Source of the DNA: an uncultured Bryobacteraceae bacterium
Lineage (GTDB): Bacteria > Acidobacteriota > Terriglobia > Bryobacterales > Bryobacteraceae
NCBI GenBank assembly: GCA_937921835.1
Contig: CAKZVG010000704.1
Span: 1 to 23,110, forward strand
Length of the DNA stretch: 23,110 nucleotides
Direction: 5' to 3'
This document shows, piece by piece, positions 8,619-18,357 of this stretch. The notes beneath the pieces are model-generated. The model saw nothing but the letters and a program-made list of their open reading frames with translations. It had not been told where the DNA came from and did no database searches. How positions within the stretch are numbered: the stretch's first letter is position 1; the number at the start of each line of letters is the position of its first letter. The position numbers were made by a program, and so were the translations under genes.

Positions 8619-10583
8619 ATGAATCGACGGGACTTTTTCTCCGCCGTGCCCTACACCGGCTACTCTCTCATCGTGCTGGCGGACAGTCTGGCCGCCGGGC
8701 AGGCAAAACCCGCGCCGGTGGATCAGATTCGCGGCCGCATGGAGCCGCTCGTGCCGGTCAAGGCGCTCGGCAACACGCTGGCCGGCGAGCCGCACATGAC
8801 GCTGGTGGATCTTGAAACCGACTTTCTGGTGGCCGGCGGCGGACTGGCGGGCGTCTGCGCCGCCATCGCCGCCGCGCGCCGCGGCGCCAAGGTGATCCTG
8901 GTGCAGGACCGCTCGCGGCTCGGCGGCAACTCCTCGAGCGAAGTCAAGATGCACGTCGTGGGCGCCAACTCGCGTCACAAGGGCTGGCGCGAGGGCGGCA
9001 TCCTCGAGGAACTGCGGCTGCTCGACGCGGTCAACAACCCGCAGCGCTCCTGGGAGCTATGGGACCTGGCGCTCTACGACAAGGCCGTCAGCGAACCGAA
9101 CCTCACGCTGTTGCTCGACACGACGCTCTACTCGGCGGCGACAAAGGATGGCCGCATCACCGAGGTGATGGCGCGCTGCGACCGCAGCGAACATCTGTAC
9201 CGCATCCGCGCCAAGCTCTTCTGCGACTCCACCGGCGATTCCCGCCTGGCGCTTGAATCCGGCGCCGAGATGCGCACCGGGCGCGAGGCCAGGAGCGAGT
9301 TCGGCGAGTCGCTGGCGGTCGAGCAGGCCGACAACGAAACGCTGGGATCGAGCATCCTTTTCACCTCGCGCCACTACGACCGTCCCATGCCCTTCACGCC
9401 GCCATCCTGGGCGCGCAAGATCACCAAGGAACACCTGCGCCACCGCCCCATCCGCTGGTGGGAGTACGGCTACTGGTGGATCGCCTGGGGCGGCGACAAA
9501 GACACCATCCGCGACCACGAGCGCATCCGCTTCGAGCTGCTCTCTATCGTCATGGGCGTGTGGGACTACGTCAAGAACAGCGACGAGTATCCGGAAAGCG
9601 CGTCCTGGGCCATGGATTGGGTAGGCTTCCTGCCGGGCAAGCGCGGCAGCCGCCGCATCGTGGGCGATTACATCCTCAACCAGAAAGACCTTGAGACCGG
9701 CGGACGGTTCGAGGACGCGGTCGCGCTCGGCGGCTGGCCCATGGACGACCACCCACCCGGCGGCTTCGACCGCAGCGAGATCCGGCCCAACACCGCTGTT
9801 CACACGCCGGACGTGTTCAACATCCCCTACCGGTCGCTCTACAGCCGCAACGTGCAAAACCTCTTCATGGCGGGCCGCAACATCAGTTGCTCCCACATGG
9901 CGTTCACCTCCACGCGCGTGATGGCGACCTGCGCGGTGGTGGGCCAGGCGGCCGGGACCGCCGCGGCGCTGTGCCTGGAAAAAGGCGTTGCGCCGCGCGA
10001 GCTGTATCGCAATAAGGCGTTGCTCGGCCAGCTCCAGCAGAACCTGCTGCGCGACGACCAGACCATCAAGGGACTGACCAACCAGGACCCGCTCGACCTG
10101 GCGCGCCGCGCCCGGGTGACCGCCTCCGCCGAGGAAGGCGAGGCCCGCGCCGCCAACCTGACCGATGGACACACCCGCGACTATCCGCTCAAGCCGTCGG
10201 GCAAGCAGGTCCATCACTGGGCGGCGAAGATGAACGGCGGCGAGCCCTGGATCGAGCTGCGCTGGGACCGGCCGCAAAAGATCAGCAGCGTACAGATCGT
10301 CTTCGACACCGGTTTCGACCGCATTCTCACGCTGACCTCGCAGAACAACTTCAACCAGGGCGTTATCCGCGCTCCGCAGCCGGAGACGGTGCGCGACTAC
10401 ACGGTGGCGGTGCGGCGGCGCGGGGCGGCGGAATGGACCGAAGCCGCCTCGGTGCGCGGCAACTTCTACCGCCTGCGGCGGCACACCTTCCCGCCGGTGG
10501 AGGCCGAGGCGGTGCGCATCACCGTTCACGCCACCAACGGCGACGACGCGGCGCGGATCTTCGAGGTGCGGGCCTACGCGTGA
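8619..10583 (+). CDS. Tat-signal FAD-dependent oxidoreductase with C-terminal discoidin-like region
   Basis: This 654-residue flavoprotein matches the FAD_oxidored pattern common in Acidobacteriota and Planctomycetes. MNRRDFF at the N-terminus is a twin-arginine signal motif, fitting export of a folded cofactor enzyme. The dinucleotide-binding region has GGGLAG (73-78), ILVQDR (93-98) and LGGNSSSE (101-108). CDSTGD (202-207) and the second FAD motif with NLFMAGRNISCSHMAF (414-429) and VGQAAGTAAA (441-450) follow. Residues ~497-654 look like a discoidin/F5-8-type beta-sandwich (NLTDGHTRDYP; WIELRWDRPQKISSVQIVF), often a carbohydrate-binding module. The substrate is unknown. GGGAGG (8607-8612) sets the start. 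It is downstream of a TonB-dependent receptor and convergent with an enolase-superfamily enzyme. Confidence 0.88.
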   Translation: MNRRDFFSAVPYTGYSLIVLADSLAAGQAKPAPVDQIRGRMEPLVPVKALGNTLAGEPHMTLVDLETDFLVAGGGLAGVCAAIAAARRGAKVILVQDRSRLGGNSSSEVKMHVVGANSRHKGWREGGILEELRLLDAVNNPQRSWELWDLALYDKAVSEPNLTLLLDTTLYSAATKDGRITEVMARCDRSEHLYRIRAKLFCDSTGDSRLALESGAEMRTGREARSEFGESLAVEQADNETLGSSILFTSRHYDRPMPFTPPSWARKITKEHLRHRPIRWWEYGYWWIAWGGDKDTIRDHERIRFELLSIVMGVWDYVKNSDEYPESASWAMDWVGFLPGKRGSRRIVGDYILNQKDLETGGRFEDAVALGGWPMDDHPPGGFDRSEIRPNTAVHTPDVFNIPYRSLYSRNVQNLFMAGRNISCSHMAFTSTRVMATCAVVGQAAGTAAALCLEKGVAPRELYRNKALLGQLQQNLLRDDQTIKGLTNQDPLDLARRARVTASAEEGEARAANLTDGHTRDYPLKPSGKQVHHWAAKMNGGEPWIELRWDRPQKISSVQIVFDTGFDRILTLTSQNNFNQGVIRAPQPETVRDYTVAVRRRGAAEWTEAASVRGNFYRLRRHTFPPVEAEAVRITVHATNGDDAARIFEVRAYA

Positions 10584-10600
10584 GGAGGGCGGGCCTACGC
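10568..10600. repeat. 12-bp direct repeat across a convergent gene junction
   Basis: GCGGGCCTACGC occurs at 10568-10579 and again at 10589-10600, a 21-bp period. The first copy is in the last codons of the oxidoreductase; the second contains the stop codon (10597-10595) of the convergent enolase-superfamily gene. The 11-bp gap between the stops has no clear terminator hairpin. A local slippage duplication is the simplest explanation. Confidence 0.6.
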
Positions 10601-11800
10601 CACCCGGTACTTCTTCACCACCTCGGGATCGGGGTCGATGCCCAGCCCCGGCTTGTCCGGCACGGTGATGTAACCGTCCTTCACCGGAAACAGCGGGAGC
10701 GCGAGGTTGAACTTGCTCTCGATGGCAGGGTAGGTTTCCATGATCAGCGCGTTGTGCGAGGAGGCAAGCAGGTGCGCCGCCATGAACGGGTTGCCGTGCG
10801 GCGCCACGGGCGTGTGCCAGGCCGATGCCAGCGCGGCGATCTTGCGGTACTCGGTGATGCCGCCGGCGATGACGGTGTCCAGATTGAGGATGTCGGCCGA
10901 GCGCGCTTCGAGCAGCTCCCGGCAGCCCCAGCGCGTGAACTCGTTCTCGCCCGCGACGATGGGCATGTCGAGCGCCTGCCGCACTTCGGCGCAGCCCTTG
11001 AAGTCGTCCGGCTCGACCGGTTCCTCGAACCAGAAGATGTCGTACTTCTCCACCGCGCGCCCCAGGCGGATGGCTTCGTAGGCATTCCACTTGTTGTTGG
11101 CGTCGATCAGCAGGTCCACCTTGGGACCGATGGCGTCCCGCACCGCGCGCACGCGCTCGACGTCCAGCGCGAACGGCTCCCCGCCGACCTTCATCTTGAC
11201 CGCGCGGAAGCCTTCCCGGACATAGCCTTCCATTTCGCGCGCCAGCTCGGCCAGCCCCTTGCCCTCTTCGTAGTAGCCGCCCGCGGCGTAAACCCGGATG
11301 CGTTCCGTGAAGCCGCCCAAGACCTGGTAGACCGGCAGATTCAGCGCCTTGCCGATGATGTCCCAGATGGCGATGTCGACGGCGCCTATGGCCTGGATGA
11401 CGGCGCCCTTGGCCACCGGCTTGCGCCAGGAGCGGTACATGCGGTCCCAGATGCGCTCCACGAAGAACGGGTTCTCGCCGCGAATCACCGGGGCGAGGTT
11501 TTGCTCGATGATGTTGGTGAACCCGGCCGGGATGCTGCGCCCGACGATCCCGGCGTCGGTGTGGATTTCGAGCTGGGTCATGCCGGGCGCGCCGCCTCCG
11601 GACCAGAGGATGGCGTTGCGCTTGCGCGCGGTCTGTCCCGGAAAGCGCAGGCGCAGGAACTTCACCTCCGTGATGCGGATCTTGGGCGGGCGCGCGGCGG
11701 GCACGGGCGCGGCGCAGGAGGGCACGGCGGCGGGCGCCGTTCCGAGCAGGGCGGCGACGCTCGCTTTGATGGCGTTGCGGCGGGAGTAGCGTGTCGGCAT
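10595..11800 (-). CDS. Tat-signal mandelate racemase / muconate lactonizing-type enolase-superfamily enzyme
   Basis: The enzyme abstracts a proton alpha to a carboxylate using Mg2+, as in racemases and acid-sugar dehydratases. Of 401 residues, the first ~35 form a Tat-type signal (SRRNAIK then a hydrophobic stretch). Catalytic residues of the mandelate-racemase subgroup are visible: KMK (K202, K204), metal ligands D233 (IDANNKW), E259 or E260 (FEEP) and E285 (AGENE), and an Asp-His dyad D308 (NLDTV) and H335 (APHG). An N-terminal capping domain spans about 41-160. All active-site positions are present, so it should be active; the substrate is open (acid-sugar dehydratase, lactone cycloisomerase or racemase). 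A perfect TATAAT lies 7 nt upstream of the ATG with no Shine-Dalgarno. It converges on the FAD oxidoreductase, which may share its pathway. Confidence 0.9.
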   Translation of the reverse strand: MPTRYSRRNAIKASVAALLGTAPAAVPSCAAPVPAARPPKIRITEVKFLRLRFPGQTARKRNAILWSGGGAPGMTQLEIHTDAGIVGRSIPAGFTNIIEQNLAPVIRGENPFFVERIWDRMYRSWRKPVAKGAVIQAIGAVDIAIWDIIGKALNLPVYQVLGGFTERIRVYAAGGYYEEGKGLAELAREMEGYVREGFRAVKMKVGGEPFALDVERVRAVRDAIGPKVDLLIDANNKWNAYEAIRLGRAVEKYDIFWFEEPVEPDDFKGCAEVRQALDMPIVAGENEFTRWGCRELLEARSADILNLDTVIAGGITEYRKIAALASAWHTPVAPHGNPFMAAHLLASSHNALIMETYPAIESKFNLALPLFPVKDGYITVPDKPGLGIDPDPEVVKKYRVA

Positions 11801-11807
11801 CGGGAAG

Positions 11808-11813
11808 ATTATA
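11808..11813 (-). promoter_or_regulatory. perfect TATAAT 7 nt from the ATG: probable leaderless promoter
   Basis: On the minus strand TATAAT occupies 11813-11808, and the ATG of the enolase-superfamily gene begins at 11800. The spacer CTTCCCG holds no Shine-Dalgarno. A TTGAAA is present (11828-11823) but only 9 nt from the -10, too close for a standard -35. The predicted start of transcription falls on the ATG. Confidence 0.55.
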
Positions 11814-11841
11814 CCCCCGCGCTTTCAACGCCCGGAGGCGG

Positions 11842-12077
11842 TCAATCCAGCGGCACGGCGAAGCCTTCCTCGGCAAAGTGGCGGTCGAAGGCGAACGCCT
11901 CCCGCGCCCCTTTCCGGCGCATCACCACGAAGCCGACGCAGTCCAGCAGGCTGAGTTTCTTCCGCCGCGCCGCCAGAAGAGCGGCCACCGCCAGGGTATG
12001 GATCGCTTCATCGACCCACACTTCGCATCGTTGCGATCGAGCACGGCATAAATCGCCGACGTGTCGACGAACGTCAC
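11842..12077 (-). pseudogene. decayed VapC-type PIN-domain toxin (internal deletion plus frameshift)
   Basis: Read from GTG 12077, the first frame gives VTFVDTSAIYAVLDRND, the classic start of a PIN ribonuclease with its first active-site Asp (D5). The homology stops near 12027. In another frame from about 12024, VWVDEAIHTLAVAALLAA continues into KKLSLLDCVGFVVMRR and AFAFDRHFAEEGF, the C-terminal third of the same family, ending at TGA 11844-11842. The middle of the domain, which normally holds a second catalytic acidic residue, is missing. Roughly 170-190 nt are gone if the parent was a usual 130-140-residue VapC. The GTG start overlaps the antitoxin stop (GTGA), the usual toxin-antitoxin coupling. 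The gene should make no active toxin. Confidence 0.82.
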
Positions 12078-12325
12078 CGCTGCCCGTAAGCCTCCGCCAG
12101 GTACTTGTCGTGCTCCTGGCTGACATCAGAAAGCCGCGAGGCGAAGCGTCCGGCGGCGGCCCGGGCGCGCGCCACCTTGCGATCCCGGTTGAGCCCCGCC
12201 TCTCTACTGAGAAACGAGTCGACGCTCATCCGGATCAGCTCCGCAAGCGGGATCCGGCGTTCCGCGGACATCGCACGGAGCGTGGCGGCTCGCTCTTCCG
12301 TTAGCTGGACCTGGGTGCGAACCAT
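12074..12325 (-). CDS. ribbon-helix-helix (CopG/VapB-like) antitoxin
   Basis: This 83-residue protein has a predicted ribbon-helix-helix DNA-binding domain at about 1-45 (MVRTQVQLTEERAATLRAM, then a helical segment with IPLAELIRMSVDSFLS). A C-terminal tail at about 46-83, ending in DVSQEHDKYLAEAYGQR, resembles the toxin-binding tail of VapB partners. The start at 12325 is chosen because the ribbon strand begins there; an in-frame ATG further upstream would add 37 residues of non-homologous sequence. Its stop overlaps the GTG start of the broken VapC by 4 nt. With the toxin dead it is an orphan repressor/antitoxin that may still bind its own promoter or neutralise a related toxin elsewhere. 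Confidence 0.82.
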   Translation of the reverse strand: MVRTQVQLTEERAATLRAMSAERRIPLAELIRMSVDSFLSREAGLNRDRKVARARAAAGRFASRLSDVSQEHDKYLAEAYGQR

Positions 12326-12333
12326 CCGCTTAC

Positions 12334-12339
12334 AGATTA
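12334..12339 (-). promoter_or_regulatory. TANNNT hexamer 8 nt before the antitoxin start
   Basis: TAATCT (12339-12334 on the minus strand) ends 8 nt before the ATG at 12325. It conserves only the TANNNT core. The intervening CTGTAAGCGG... stretch has no good Shine-Dalgarno. It repeats the spacing seen at three other genes here, which is the main reason to call it. Confidence 0.3.
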
Positions 12340-12377
12340 GCAGATGGTGCTGGCATGATGTCTCCGCCGTTACGGGG

Positions 12378-12409
12378 GCCGCGGGACGGCGCTGCCGCAC
12401 GCCCGCGGC
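12378..12409. repeat. imperfect palindrome in the antitoxin/Tudor divergent region
   Basis: GCCGCGGG (12378-12385) pairs exactly with CCCGCGGC (12402-12409). Inside, CGGC (12387-12390) pairs with GCCG (12394-12397) around a GCT loop, giving a long stem with a small internal loop. It lies between two divergent genes and could be a terminator-like insulator, a regulator site or a GC-rich repeat. Confidence 0.4.
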
Positions 12410-12429
12410 GGTGGCGCGGGGGAACCCGC

Positions 12430-12458
12430 TCGACAAAGCTAACTGGATTTGTTATTCT
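12430..12458 (+). promoter_or_regulatory. sigma70-type promoter for the Tudor-domain gene
   Basis: TCGACA (12430-12435, 5/6 to TTGACA) and TATTCT (12453-12458, 4/6 to TATAAT) are separated by exactly 17 nt in a locally AT-rich stretch. A leader of about 18 nt would contain GAGGA (12466-12470), the ribosome-binding site for ATG 12483. This is the best -35/-10 pair in the window and may also feed the pur genes. Confidence 0.55.
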
Positions 12459-12482
12459 ACAGTTAGAGGAATTCTATCCGGT

Positions 12483-12722
12483 ATGGCAGCGAAACCAGCG
12501 TACGCGGCAGGGGCGCAAGTCGAGCATGGGAAGTATGGTCTTGGCACGGTGATGTCCTGCAATGACGAGCACATCGTCATCCGCTTCGACGACCATGGCG
12601 AGAAGAAGTTCGTGTGCAGCATCGCGCTGGCCGCCATCAAGAAATCCGACCGGACTCCGCCGCCGGAAAAGAAAGCCTCCCGCAGCCGCAAGAAGGCCGC
12701 CCCAGCGGCCGCTTCCGCGTAG
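12483..12722 (+). CDS. free-standing PcrA/UvrD-type Tudor-like domain protein
   Basis: The 79-residue product resembles the small C-terminal Tudor-like domain of PcrA/UvrD helicases, which contacts RNA polymerase. Residues 9-53 read AGAQVEHGKYGLGTVMS, then strands ending IVIRFDDHGEKKFV and AIKK. This matches the helicase pattern (G..V.H.K.G.GTV followed by a VxF...G.K segment). A Lys/Arg/Ala-rich tail (54-79; EKKASRSRKK) could bind nucleic acid. No helicase motor is present. The start at 12483 is set by GAGGA (12466-12470, 12 nt spacing) and a promoter just upstream. Longer in-frame starts would cross that promoter and the antitoxin gene. It lies 66 nt before purQ. Assignment rests on motif resemblance; function, such as binding RNA polymerase, is inferred. 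Confidence 0.68.
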   Translation: MAAKPAYAAGAQVEHGKYGLGTVMSCNDEHIVIRFDDHGEKKFVCSIALAAIKKSDRTPPPEKKASRSRKKAAPAAASA

Positions 12723-12788
12723 TTCCCCGCCCGGGCCTTGCCGGACGCCGGCGCCACGCGGCTCTCTGCTACACTGGAGGTCTCCACG

Positions 12789-13466
12789 ATGAAGTTCGGC
12801 GTCGTCGTCTTTCCCGGCAGCAACTGCGATCACGATGCCTGGTACGCCGTGTCCCAAAACCTCGGCGAGCAGGCCGATTTCATCTGGCACGACTCCACCG
12901 ATCTTGGCGGCGCCGACGCCGTGATTCTCCCCGGCGGCTTCTCCTACGGCGACTACCTGCGCTGCGGCGCCATCGCCAAGTTCTCGCCCGTCATGGCGGC
13001 GGTCCGCAGGTTCGCCCAGGAAGGGGGTCTGGTGCTGGGCATCTGCAACGGCTTTCAGATCCTGGTGGAGTGCGGCCTCCTGCCCGGCGCGCTGATCCGC
13101 AACCGCGGCCTCAAGTTCATCTGCCGCCCGGTGGATCTGGTCACCGTGACCACGGATTCCCCGTTCACCAACCAGTCCGCCAAGGGAGAAATCGTGCGCA
13201 TCCCGATCGCCCATGGCGAGGGCTGCTACGTGGCCGACGAGCGCACGCTCGACGAGCTCGAAGCCGAGGATCGCGTCGTCTACCGCTATCTGGACAATCC
13301 CAACGGTTCGGCGCGCGACATCGCGGGCATACTCAACCGGCAGCGGAACGTGCTTGGCATGATGCCCCACCCGGAACGCGCCTCCGACCCCCTGCTGGGC
13401 TCCACCGGCGGACTGGCCGTTTTCCGGTCCATGGCCGCGGCGGTGGAAAAAGCCGCCGTCCGATGA
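12789..13466 (+). CDS. purQ: phosphoribosylformylglycinamidine synthase, glutaminase subunit PurQ
   Basis: PurQ hydrolyses glutamine and channels ammonia to PurL for conversion of FGAR to FGAM, step four of IMP synthesis. The 225-residue protein is a class I glutamine amidotransferase: nucleophile C86 in LGICNGFQ (83-90) and catalytic H194 and E196 in [11 protein letters not shown] (191-201). [10 protein letters not shown] (8-17) and [12 protein letters not shown] (47-58) are PurQ signatures. The start at 12789 is favoured by GGAGG (12776-12780, 8 nt spacing) and by the family N-terminus [10 protein letters not shown]; an earlier in-frame start adds 17 unrelated residues. purL follows after 7 nt. 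The usual third subunit gene, purS, is not adjacent. Confidence 0.96.
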   Translation: MKFGVVVFPGSNCDHDAWYAVSQNLGEQADFIWHDSTDLGGADAVILPGGFSYGDYLRCGAIAKFSPVMAAVRRFAQEGGLVLGICNGFQILVECGLLPGALIRNRGLKFICRPVDLVTVTTDSPFTNQSAKGEIVRIPIAHGEGCYVADERTLDELEAEDRVVYRYLDNPNGSARDIAGILNRQRNVLGMMPHPERASDPLLGSTGGLAVFRSMAAAVEKAAVR

Positions 13467-13473
13467 AATCCCA

Positions 13474-15682
<2,209 letters not shown>

Positions 15683-15690
<8 letters not shown>

Positions 15691-17113
15691 GACGCCGTTC
15701 GACAAGTTCCGGGAAGAGTGCGGCGTGGTGGCCATCCACGGCCATCCCGAGGCGGCCAACCTGGCTTACCTCGCGCTGCACGCCTTGCAACACCGCGGGC
15801 AGGAGAGCGCCGGCATCGCCTCCAGCGACGGCCGGCTCATCCACACTTACAAGAGCATGGGCCACGTAGCCGACATCTTCACGCCGGAGCGGCTGGGGCG
15901 GCTGCCAGGGCACCTGGCCATCGGCCATACCCGCTACTCGACCACCGGCGAGACCGCGCTGCTCAACGCGCAGCCCTTCGCGGTGGCCTGCAACAAGGGC
16001 CGCATCGCGGTGGCGCACAACGGCAACATCACCAACGCCAGGGAATTGCGCGGCAGCCTGGAGCGGGAAGGATCGATCTTCCAGGCGTCGAGCGATACCG
16101 AAGTCATTCTGCATCTTGTCGCGCGCTCGCGCGAGCGCCTGCTGGAGGCCGCTCTGCGGGAGGCGCTGCTCGAACTCGACGGCGCCTTCTCGCTGGTGTT
16201 TCTGGCCGAGGACCGCGTCATCGTGGCGCGCGATCCGCATGGATTCCGTCCCCTGGCCATGGGCCAACTGGAGCTGTCGGGCAGCCGCATCAGCTACGTC
16301 TTCGCGTCGGAAACCTGCGCCTTCGATCTGCTGGGCGCGGTGTACGTCGGCGAGGTCGAGCCGGGTGAGATGGTGATCGTGGGACCCGAAGGGGTGACGC
16401 GCGAGCGCTACGCTCCCCCGCGCAACCGCGCCCACTGCGTCTTCGAGCACGTCTACTTTTCGCGCCCGGACTCGATCGTATTCGGCCGCTCGGTGCAGGA
16501 GTCGCGCGAGATGCTGGGCCGCATGCTGGCGCGCGAGCACCCCGCCGAAGCCGACGTGGTGGTGCCGGTGCCCGATTCCGGCGTCACCGCCGCGCTGGGT
16601 TTCGCCGCCGAATCCGGCATTCCTTTCCGCCACGGGCTGATTCGCAATCATTACGTCGGGCGGACCTTCATCGAGCCTTCGCAGGGGTTGCGCGATTTCG
16701 GCGTCAAGCTGAAGCTGAACCCGGTGCGGCACCTGCTGGAAGGCAAGCGCGTGATCCTGGTGGACGATTCCATCGTGCGCGGGACGACCTCGCGCAAAAT
16801 CGTGCGCATGGTGCGCAGCGCCGGCGCGCGCGAGGTCCACCTGCGCATCTCCTGCCCGCCCACCGTTTCGCCGTGCTTCTACGGCGTCGACACGCCGACC
16901 AAGAGCGAGCTCATCGGCGCCAACAACAGCGTGGACGAGATCCGGCGCTTCGTCGAAGCCGACTCGCTCGGCTACCTGTCGATCGGCGCCTTGCGGCGCT
17001 GCGTGGCCGACGAGGAAGAGCACGGCTACTGCTACGCCTGCTACACCGGCGACTACCCGACGGATTTCGTTGATCTCGAGGCGTTGATGCGCTCCAGGAC
17101 GCGCCTCGGCTGA
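15683..17113 (+). CDS. purF: amidophosphoribosyltransferase (glutamine PRPP amidotransferase)
   Basis: PurF commits PRPP to purines, forming phosphoribosylamine from PRPP and glutamine. The 476-residue protein is the Fe-S, propeptide-bearing (Bacillus-like) type. A 12-residue leader precedes catalytic C13 (EE|CGVVAI), which should become the N-terminus after self-processing. The Ntn-glutaminase domain (13-~245) has [12 protein letters not shown] and GHTRYSTTG. The PRPP loop is [14 protein letters not shown] (357-370). Likely 4Fe-4S ligands are C252 (HCVFEH), C398 (SPCFYG), C450 and C453 ([12 protein letters not shown]), in family spacing. The start overlaps the purL stop by 8 nt, so translation is coupled. 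The next gene begins 9 nt after its stop. Confidence 0.97.
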
Positions 17114-17122
17114 GCCACCCGC

Positions 17123-18337
17123 ATGCCTTCCGTCGCCACTTCGGCCCAAGCCGTCCCGCATTCGCGCATCCGCGAGCTGGCCGAGATCGCCATGGCCATG
17201 GACGCCTCGGCGCGCGATCCCAAAGACAGAGTTCTGAAGCTCTACTTCGGCGAGTCGAACATCCCGACGCCGGACTACATCAAGCGCGCCGCGCGGAAGG
17301 CGCTGGCCGAAGGCTACACCTTCTACACCGAGAACGCCGGCCTGCCCTCGACGCGCCGCGCGCTGGCGCGCCACTATCGCGCGCTGCACGGCGTGGAACT
17401 GGACCCGGAACGCGAGATCGTAATCACGGCTTCCGGCGTGCAGGCGCTGAACGTCGGCATCCGCTGCGCGCTCGATCCCGGCGCCGAGGCCATCATCCTC
17501 ACGCCCGCCTGGCCCAACGGCGCCTCGATCACGCGCCTGTGCAACGCCACGCCGGTCGAAATCCCGCACCCGCTGCGCGGCGCGCGTTACGAGATCGACT
17601 TCGAGGCTCTCGAACGCGCCCTGACGCCACGCACGCGGCTGCTGCTCTACACCTCACCCTCGAATCCGTTGGGCTGGGTGGCGAGCGAAGAGGACCAGGG
17701 GCGGCTGCTCGAGTTCGCGCGCCGGCACGGCCTGTGGTTGCTGGCGGACGAGGTGTATGAGCGCCTGTACTATCCGCCGCGCGGCGGACCGGCGCTGGGC
17801 GCGCCCGTGCCGTCCATTCTGCGCCTGTGCACCCGCCAGGACGCGGTGATGGTGGCGCAGTCCTTCTCGAAGAGCTATTGCATGACCGGCTGGCGCGTGG
17901 GCTGGCTGGTGGCGCGCGCGGATCTGGCCGCCCGGGCCGCGCAGTTGAACGAGTTCATCATCTCGCACGCGCCCACCTTCGCGCAGCGCGCCGGCGAGAC
18001 CGCGCTCGAACAGGGCGAGCGGCCGCTTGCCAGGATGCTCGCGCGCCTCAAGCGCAACCGCGATTTCTGCCTGAAGGCGCTGCGGGCGATGCCGCGCGTG
18101 ACGGCGCCCGAACCGGAAGGCGCCTTTTACCTGTTCCCCCGGATCGAAGGCCTTGCCGATTCCTTCGATTTCTGCCGCCGCCTGCTGCTTGAGACGAAAG
18201 TCGGCCTCGCGCCCGGAGTGGCCTTCGGCGCGGGAGGCGAGGGATCGGTGCGCGTCTGCTACGCCGCCGAGTTGCCGATTCTCGAGGTGGCAATGGAGCG
18301 GCTGGCGGCGTTCCTCAAGCACTTCCCACAGGCTTGA
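17123..18337 (+). CDS. PLP-dependent class I/II aminotransferase (aspartate aminotransferase fold)
   Basis: This 404-residue fold-type I enzyme transfers amino groups using pyridoxal phosphate. Visible residues are the internal-aldimine Lys K250 in SFSKSYCMTGWRVGW (247-261), N181 (SPSNPLG), D209 and Y212 (ADEVYERL), R258 near the cofactor phosphate, and carboxylate-binding R377 (SVRVCYA). NIPTPDYI near residue 47 and YTFYTENAGLPSTRRAL around 65-81 fit the aspartate-aminotransferase subgroup. The exact amino donor cannot be read. It starts 9 nt after purF with only a weak ribosome site, so it is probably the last gene of the purine unit. A supply of aspartate for purine synthesis is an attractive but unproven link. 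Confidence 0.9.
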   Translation: MPSVATSAQAVPHSRIRELAEIAMAMDASARDPKDRVLKLYFGESNIPTPDYIKRAARKALAEGYTFYTENAGLPSTRRALARHYRALHGVELDPEREIVITASGVQALNVGIRCALDPGAEAIILTPAWPNGASITRLCNATPVEIPHPLRGARYEIDFEALERALTPRTRLLLYTSPSNPLGWVASEEDQGRLLEFARRHGLWLLADEVYERLYYPPRGGPALGAPVPSILRLCTRQDAVMVAQSFSKSYCMTGWRVGWLVARADLAARAAQLNEFIISHAPTFAQRAGETALEQGERPLARMLARLKRNRDFCLKALRAMPRVTAPEPEGAFYLFPRIEGLADSFDFCRRLLLETKVGLAPGVAFGAGGEGSVRVCYAAELPILEVAMERLAAFLKHFPQA

Positions 18338-18357
18338 ACCGGGCGGGCGCTGCGTAT

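Noticed and set aside
9057..11876. 939-codon minus-strand open frame across the oxidoreductase and enolase-superfamily genes
   Set aside because: It is out of frame with the enolase-superfamily gene and antisense to the oxidoreductase, both of which have intact catalytic motifs.
10433..12304. 623-codon plus-strand open frame opposite the enolase-superfamily gene and the toxin-antitoxin pair
   Set aside because: It is a shadow of recognisable minus-strand genes and has no domain signature.
12326..12436. 37-residue extension of the antitoxin
   Set aside because: The ribbon-helix-helix fold begins at the ATG at 12325, and the extension has no family resemblance.
12105..12482. long N-terminal extension of the Tudor-domain gene
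   Set aside because: It would cross the antisense antitoxin, the palindrome and the promoter at 12430-12458; GAGGA and the domain boundary support ATG 12483.
12767..12775. extended -10 TGCTACACT before purQ as a separate promoter
   Set aside because: Transcription would begin after the GGAGG ribosome site, leaving it out of the mRNA; no -35 is present. Read-through from the Tudor promoter is more likely.
12738..12788. 17-residue extension of PurQ
   Set aside because: The family N-terminus and a well-spaced GGAGG point to ATG 12789.
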